Below are positions 61,669 through 64,000 of a stretch of 64,000 nucleotides of DNA, in pieces (position 1 is the first letter of the stretch; each line of letters starts with the position of its first letter). Made by a program: the position numbers and the translations under genes. Origin of the DNA: VXNE01 sp965116625. Lineage in GTDB: Bacteria > Pseudomonadota > Gammaproteobacteria > Pseudomonadales > Azotimanducaceae. The stretch is from positions 1,612,001 through 1,676,000 of the forward strand of contig OZ220717.1 of NCBI GenBank assembly GCA_965116625.1. Direction: 5' to 3'. The notes under the pieces are model-generated. The model was not told where the DNA came from. It was given only the letters and a program-made list of their open reading frames with translations, and did not search any database.

Positions 61669-62843
61669 ACGCAGTCGCCACGGTGCTTGCCAAGGAAGTC
61701 CGAGACACGCTGCGCGACAGGCGTGCGGTGATCTCGGGTCTTTCGGGCGCGCTGTTCGGTCCCTTGCTGTTCGTGGTCGTCATGAACTTCACGGTAGACC
61801 GCACGATAGACGAAGGCGAGGACACGCTCGAGATTCCCGTCCTGAACGCGGCCGAAGCACCCAACCTGGTCGCCCACCTCGCCCAGCACCTGGTCGACGC
61901 GAAGGTGGATGCCTTTGAGAGTCGTGAGGCGTTGCGCGCGTCGGTGCGCCGCGGCGAGACTGCCGTCGGGCTCGTCATCGAGGAGGGGTTCGGGACGGCC
62001 CTGGGTGACGGGCAAGCGGCCCGGGTGTGGGTCGTGTCCGACCGCGGAAACGCTTCCGGGCACAGCTCGGTCCGGCGGGTTCGCAACGCGCTCGGTGGCT
62101 ATGGCAGGATGGTGGGTGTCCTGCGCTTGCAGCTTCGGGGCGTGGACCCCGCCATCGCCCGTCCGATCGCGGTTCTCTCCGATGACGTATCGACCCCATC
62201 GGGGCGTTCGGTGGTGCTCCTCGGAATGTTCACGTACTTCCTTCTCTTCTCCTGCCTGCTCGGCGGCGTGCATGTGGCCGTCGACGCCACTGCAGGGGAG
62301 CGCGAACGCGGTTCGCTCGAACCGCTGCTCACGCTGCCGGCTTCGCGGGCCGCGCTGGTCGCGGGCAAGTTCGCGGCGACGGCGTTCTTCATGGCGGTCA
62401 CGCTGGGTATCGGCATTGCCGCGTTCTCTGTCGCCATCGACTATCTGCCGCTTGCCGAGATGAGCATGGATGCGGACTTCGGCCTCGAAGAGTGCGCGAT
62501 GGCGTTCATCGTGCTCGTACCCGTCGCCGTCCTGGGCGCTGGGCTCCTGAACGCGGTGGCCTCGTTCACCAAGAGCTTCAAGGAGGCGCAGAGCTATACC
62601 GGCATCGCCATCCTGCTGCCCACGCTGCCGATCATCCTGGTCCTCCTGAACCCGATGCAACCCACGGTACCCCTGATGCTGGTTCCCAGCCTTTCGCAAC
62701 ACCTGCTGATCACGGGCATTGTCAAGGGCGATCCGGTCGACCCGCTCTACCTCGCCATTTCCGCCGCCAGCACGGCGGCGGTCGGCATTCTGTTCGGTTT
62801 GCTCGCGATCTGGCGCTATCGCAGCGAAAAGCTGCTGGTGTAG
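61665..62843 (+). CDS. NatB-type ABC-2 permease
   Basis: The 392-residue membrane protein has one N-terminal helix, a large extracytoplasmic domain (about 45-180) and five to six C-terminal helices. ATAGERERGSLEPLLTLPASR is the conserved ABC-2/NatB loop. It pairs with the NatA-like ATPase encoded just upstream and may export sodium or a small hydrophobic compound. The TTG at 61665 overlaps the ATPase stop. No typical gene is seen between its end and purH. Confidence 0.88.
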   Translation: MNAVATVLAKEVRDTLRDRRAVISGLSGALFGPLLFVVVMNFTVDRTIDEGEDTLEIPVLNAAEAPNLVAHLAQHLVDAKVDAFESREALRASVRRGETAVGLVIEEGFGTALGDGQAARVWVVSDRGNASGHSSVRRVRNALGGYGRMVGVLRLQLRGVDPAIARPIAVLSDDVSTPSGRSVVLLGMFTYFLLFSCLLGGVHVAVDATAGERERGSLEPLLTLPASRAALVAGKFAATAFFMAVTLGIGIAAFSVAIDYLPLAEMSMDADFGLEECAMAFIVLVPVAVLGAGLLNAVASFTKSFKEAQSYTGIAILLPTLPIILVLLNPMQPTVPLMLVPSLSQHLLITGIVKGDPVDPLYLAISAASTAAVGILFGLLAIWRYRSEKLLV

Positions 62844-62972
62844 CGGGTCGAGACCGGCGAGGGCGAGCCGCTGGCGAACCGCTCCGCACGCAAACGGCAC
62901 CACCCCATTGCCAATTCCTAAGAAGGCAGTGCTCGCGTTACTATTGTTCTTTGCCGCTTCCCCCAATCTTGA

Positions 62973-64000
62973 ATGAACGCGAAGTTGCAGGTTGAAAGGG
63001 CGTTATTGAGCGTTTCCGACAAGACCGGAATCGTGGAGCTGGCCCGGGCGCTCACCGGTATGGGTGTCGAAATCCTCTCCACCGGCGGTACGCGCGCGGC
63101 ACTCGCCGACGCGGGTATCGAGGCGACCGAGATCGCTGACTACACCGGCTTCCCCGAGATCATGGAGGGGCGCGTAAAGACGCTGCACCCCAGGGTCCAC
63201 GGGGGCATCCTCGGCAGGCGCGAAGACGATGCGCAGGTGATGCGGGCGCGGAACATTCCGCGCATCGACCTGGTGGTGGTCAACCTGTATCCGTTCGGGG
63301 CGACGATTGCCCGCGAGGACTGTACCCGTGAAATCGCCATCGAGAACATCGACATAGGTGGCCCTGCGATGCTGCGCGCAGCCGCCAAGAACCACGCTGC
63401 GGTGCTGGCGGTGGTCGATCCGGGGGACTATCCGGAAGTGGTCGAAGCGCTCGCGAATGGCGGCTCGACATTGCCGCAACGCGCGCGGTTCGCCGCTGCG
63501 GCCTTTGCCCACACTGCGCACTACGACGCCGCGGTCGCCGCGTATTTCTCCAGCGACCCCGTGGCGGCGATCGACGGCTTTCCCGACACGCTGACATTCG
63601 GCTACACGAAACGGAGCGAACTTCGTTACGGCGAAAACCCGCACCAGCGCGCGGCTTTCTATGCGGAAGCGAATCCGGCCGAAGGCACCCTCGCGCGGAT
63701 GACGCAGATCCAGGGGCGGGCGTTGTCGTACAACAACCTGGCGGATACCGACGCCGCGCTCGAGTGTGCCCGCGCGTTCGTTGAACCCGCCTGCGTCATC
63801 GTCAAGCACGGCAATCCCTGCGGAGTGGCGGTGGCGGCGGACATCGGCGCCGCCTACGACCGCGCATTCGCTACCGATCCGACCTCGGCTTTTGGCGGGA
63901 TCATTGCCTTCAACCGGACCCTCGATGCGCAAACACTCGGCACCATCGTGGACAGGCAGTTCGCGGAGGTGGTGGTCGCGCCGCGGGTGGAGGCGGCTGC
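62973..64000 (+). CDS. purH: Bifunctional AICAR transformylase/IMP cyclohydrolase (partial)
   Basis: The gene runs off the right edge after about 342 codons. RALLSVSDKTGIVELARAL, EILSTGGTRAALADAGI, MEGRVKTLHPRVHGGIL and NIDIGGPAMLRAAAKN are the IMP cyclohydrolase domain; YGENPHQRAAFY and IVKHGNPCGVAVA begin the AICAR transformylase domain. It performs the last two steps of purine synthesis. Position after prmA and the zinc-ribbon gene is conserved, but dusB and fis, normally between, are replaced by the hydrolase/ABC insertion. The ATG at 62973 lacks a strong ribosome binding site. Confidence 0.95.
   Translation, partial: MNAKLQVERALLSVSDKTGIVELARALTGMGVEILSTGGTRAALADAGIEATEIADYTGFPEIMEGRVKTLHPRVHGGILGRREDDAQVMRARNIPRIDLVVVNLYPFGATIAREDCTREIAIENIDIGGPAMLRAAAKNHAAVLAVVDPGDYPEVVEALANGGSTLPQRARFAAAAFAHTAHYDAAVAAYFSSDPVAAIDGFPDTLTFGYTKRSELRYGENPHQRAAFYAEANPAEGTLARMTQIQGRALSYNNLADTDAALECARAFVEPACVIVKHGNPCGVAVAADIGAAYDRAFATDPTSAFGGIIAFNRTLDAQTLGTIVDRQFAEVVVAPRVEAA

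Noticed and set aside
61227..62966. 579-codon open frame on the minus strand
   Set aside because: It is antisense to the NatAB-type genes, which show ABC motifs and coupled starts.

Overview
The window is GC-rich bacterial chromosome with dense, mostly short-spaced genes and many GTG/TTG starts. Two conserved housekeeping blocks point to a gammaproteobacterium-like organism: miaB, phoH (ybeZ), ybeY, lnt, leuS, lptE, holA at 24-36 kb, and aroQ, prmA, zinc-ribbon protein, purH at 57-64 kb. Both blocks are edited. corC (ybeX) is missing between ybeY and lnt, accB/accC between aroQ and prmA, and dusB/fis before purH. Foreign genes sit in several of these positions. hpnC/hpnE, cobS/cobT and isovaleryl-CoA dehydrogenase suggest an aerobic heterotroph with hopanoid/squalene capacity and an aerobic-type cobaltochelatase. 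The exact taxon cannot be fixed from this sequence alone.

Layout. 0-4 kb: a partial luciferase-like oxidoreductase, a coiled-coil membrane protein with in-frame 60-bp repeats, Hsp20 and gamma-glutamyltransferase. 4-9 kb: an SDR dehydrogenase, hpnC, hpnE and a TPR protein, separated by short intergenic repeats. 9-15.6 kb (minus strand): a coupled envelope operon with a hydratase, a small membrane protein, a LolA-fold protein, two FtsX-type permeases, a LolD-type ATPase and an outer-membrane barrel. 15.6-24 kb (minus): a peptide-binding protein coupled to an SGNH hydrolase, a Nudix enzyme coupled to an epimerase, an NhaC antiporter, an orphan PotB-like permease and a Uma2 protein. 24-36 kb: the miaB-holA block, interrupted by a large secreted four-repeat protein on the opposite strand. 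35.6-42 kb: a defence and stress island with a PIN toxin paired with an RHH/winged-helix antitoxin, a PIF1-WYL helicase, a HigBA-like pair whose toxin is frameshifted, an enolase-superfamily enzyme with an epoxide hydrolase, and a Phd/PIN pair. 42-46 kb: a giant ABC-2 permease / M1-like / carbohydrate-binding fusion and a TauD-type dioxygenase. 46.5-51.4 kb: an ankyrin lipoprotein, a DUF427 protein, then OtnK, OtnC and two tandem cyclase-family proteins that look like one acid-sugar operon. 51.5-57.4 kb: isovaleryl-CoA dehydrogenase, cobS, cobT, vsr, Nudix and a second coiled-coil repeat protein. 57.5-64 kb: aroQ, prmA, zinc-ribbon protein, S33 hydrolase, a NatAB-type ABC exporter and partial purH.

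Three families of short intergenic repeats recur. Family A (about 120-140 bp) has copies bounded by CTAG that supply the stop codon of three different genes. Family B is a REP-like unit with a hairpin of form GCGAGGGG-loop-CCCCTCGC, and one array encodes the C-terminus of CobT. Family C is a long palindrome around CATGGAACA. No transposase, rRNA, tRNA or CRISPR array was found. The most likely undescribed systems are the OtnK/OtnC/double-cyclase operon, the trans-envelope ABC operon with its own outer-membrane barrel and LolA-like carrier, and the RHH-winged-helix/PIN toxin-antitoxin pair.
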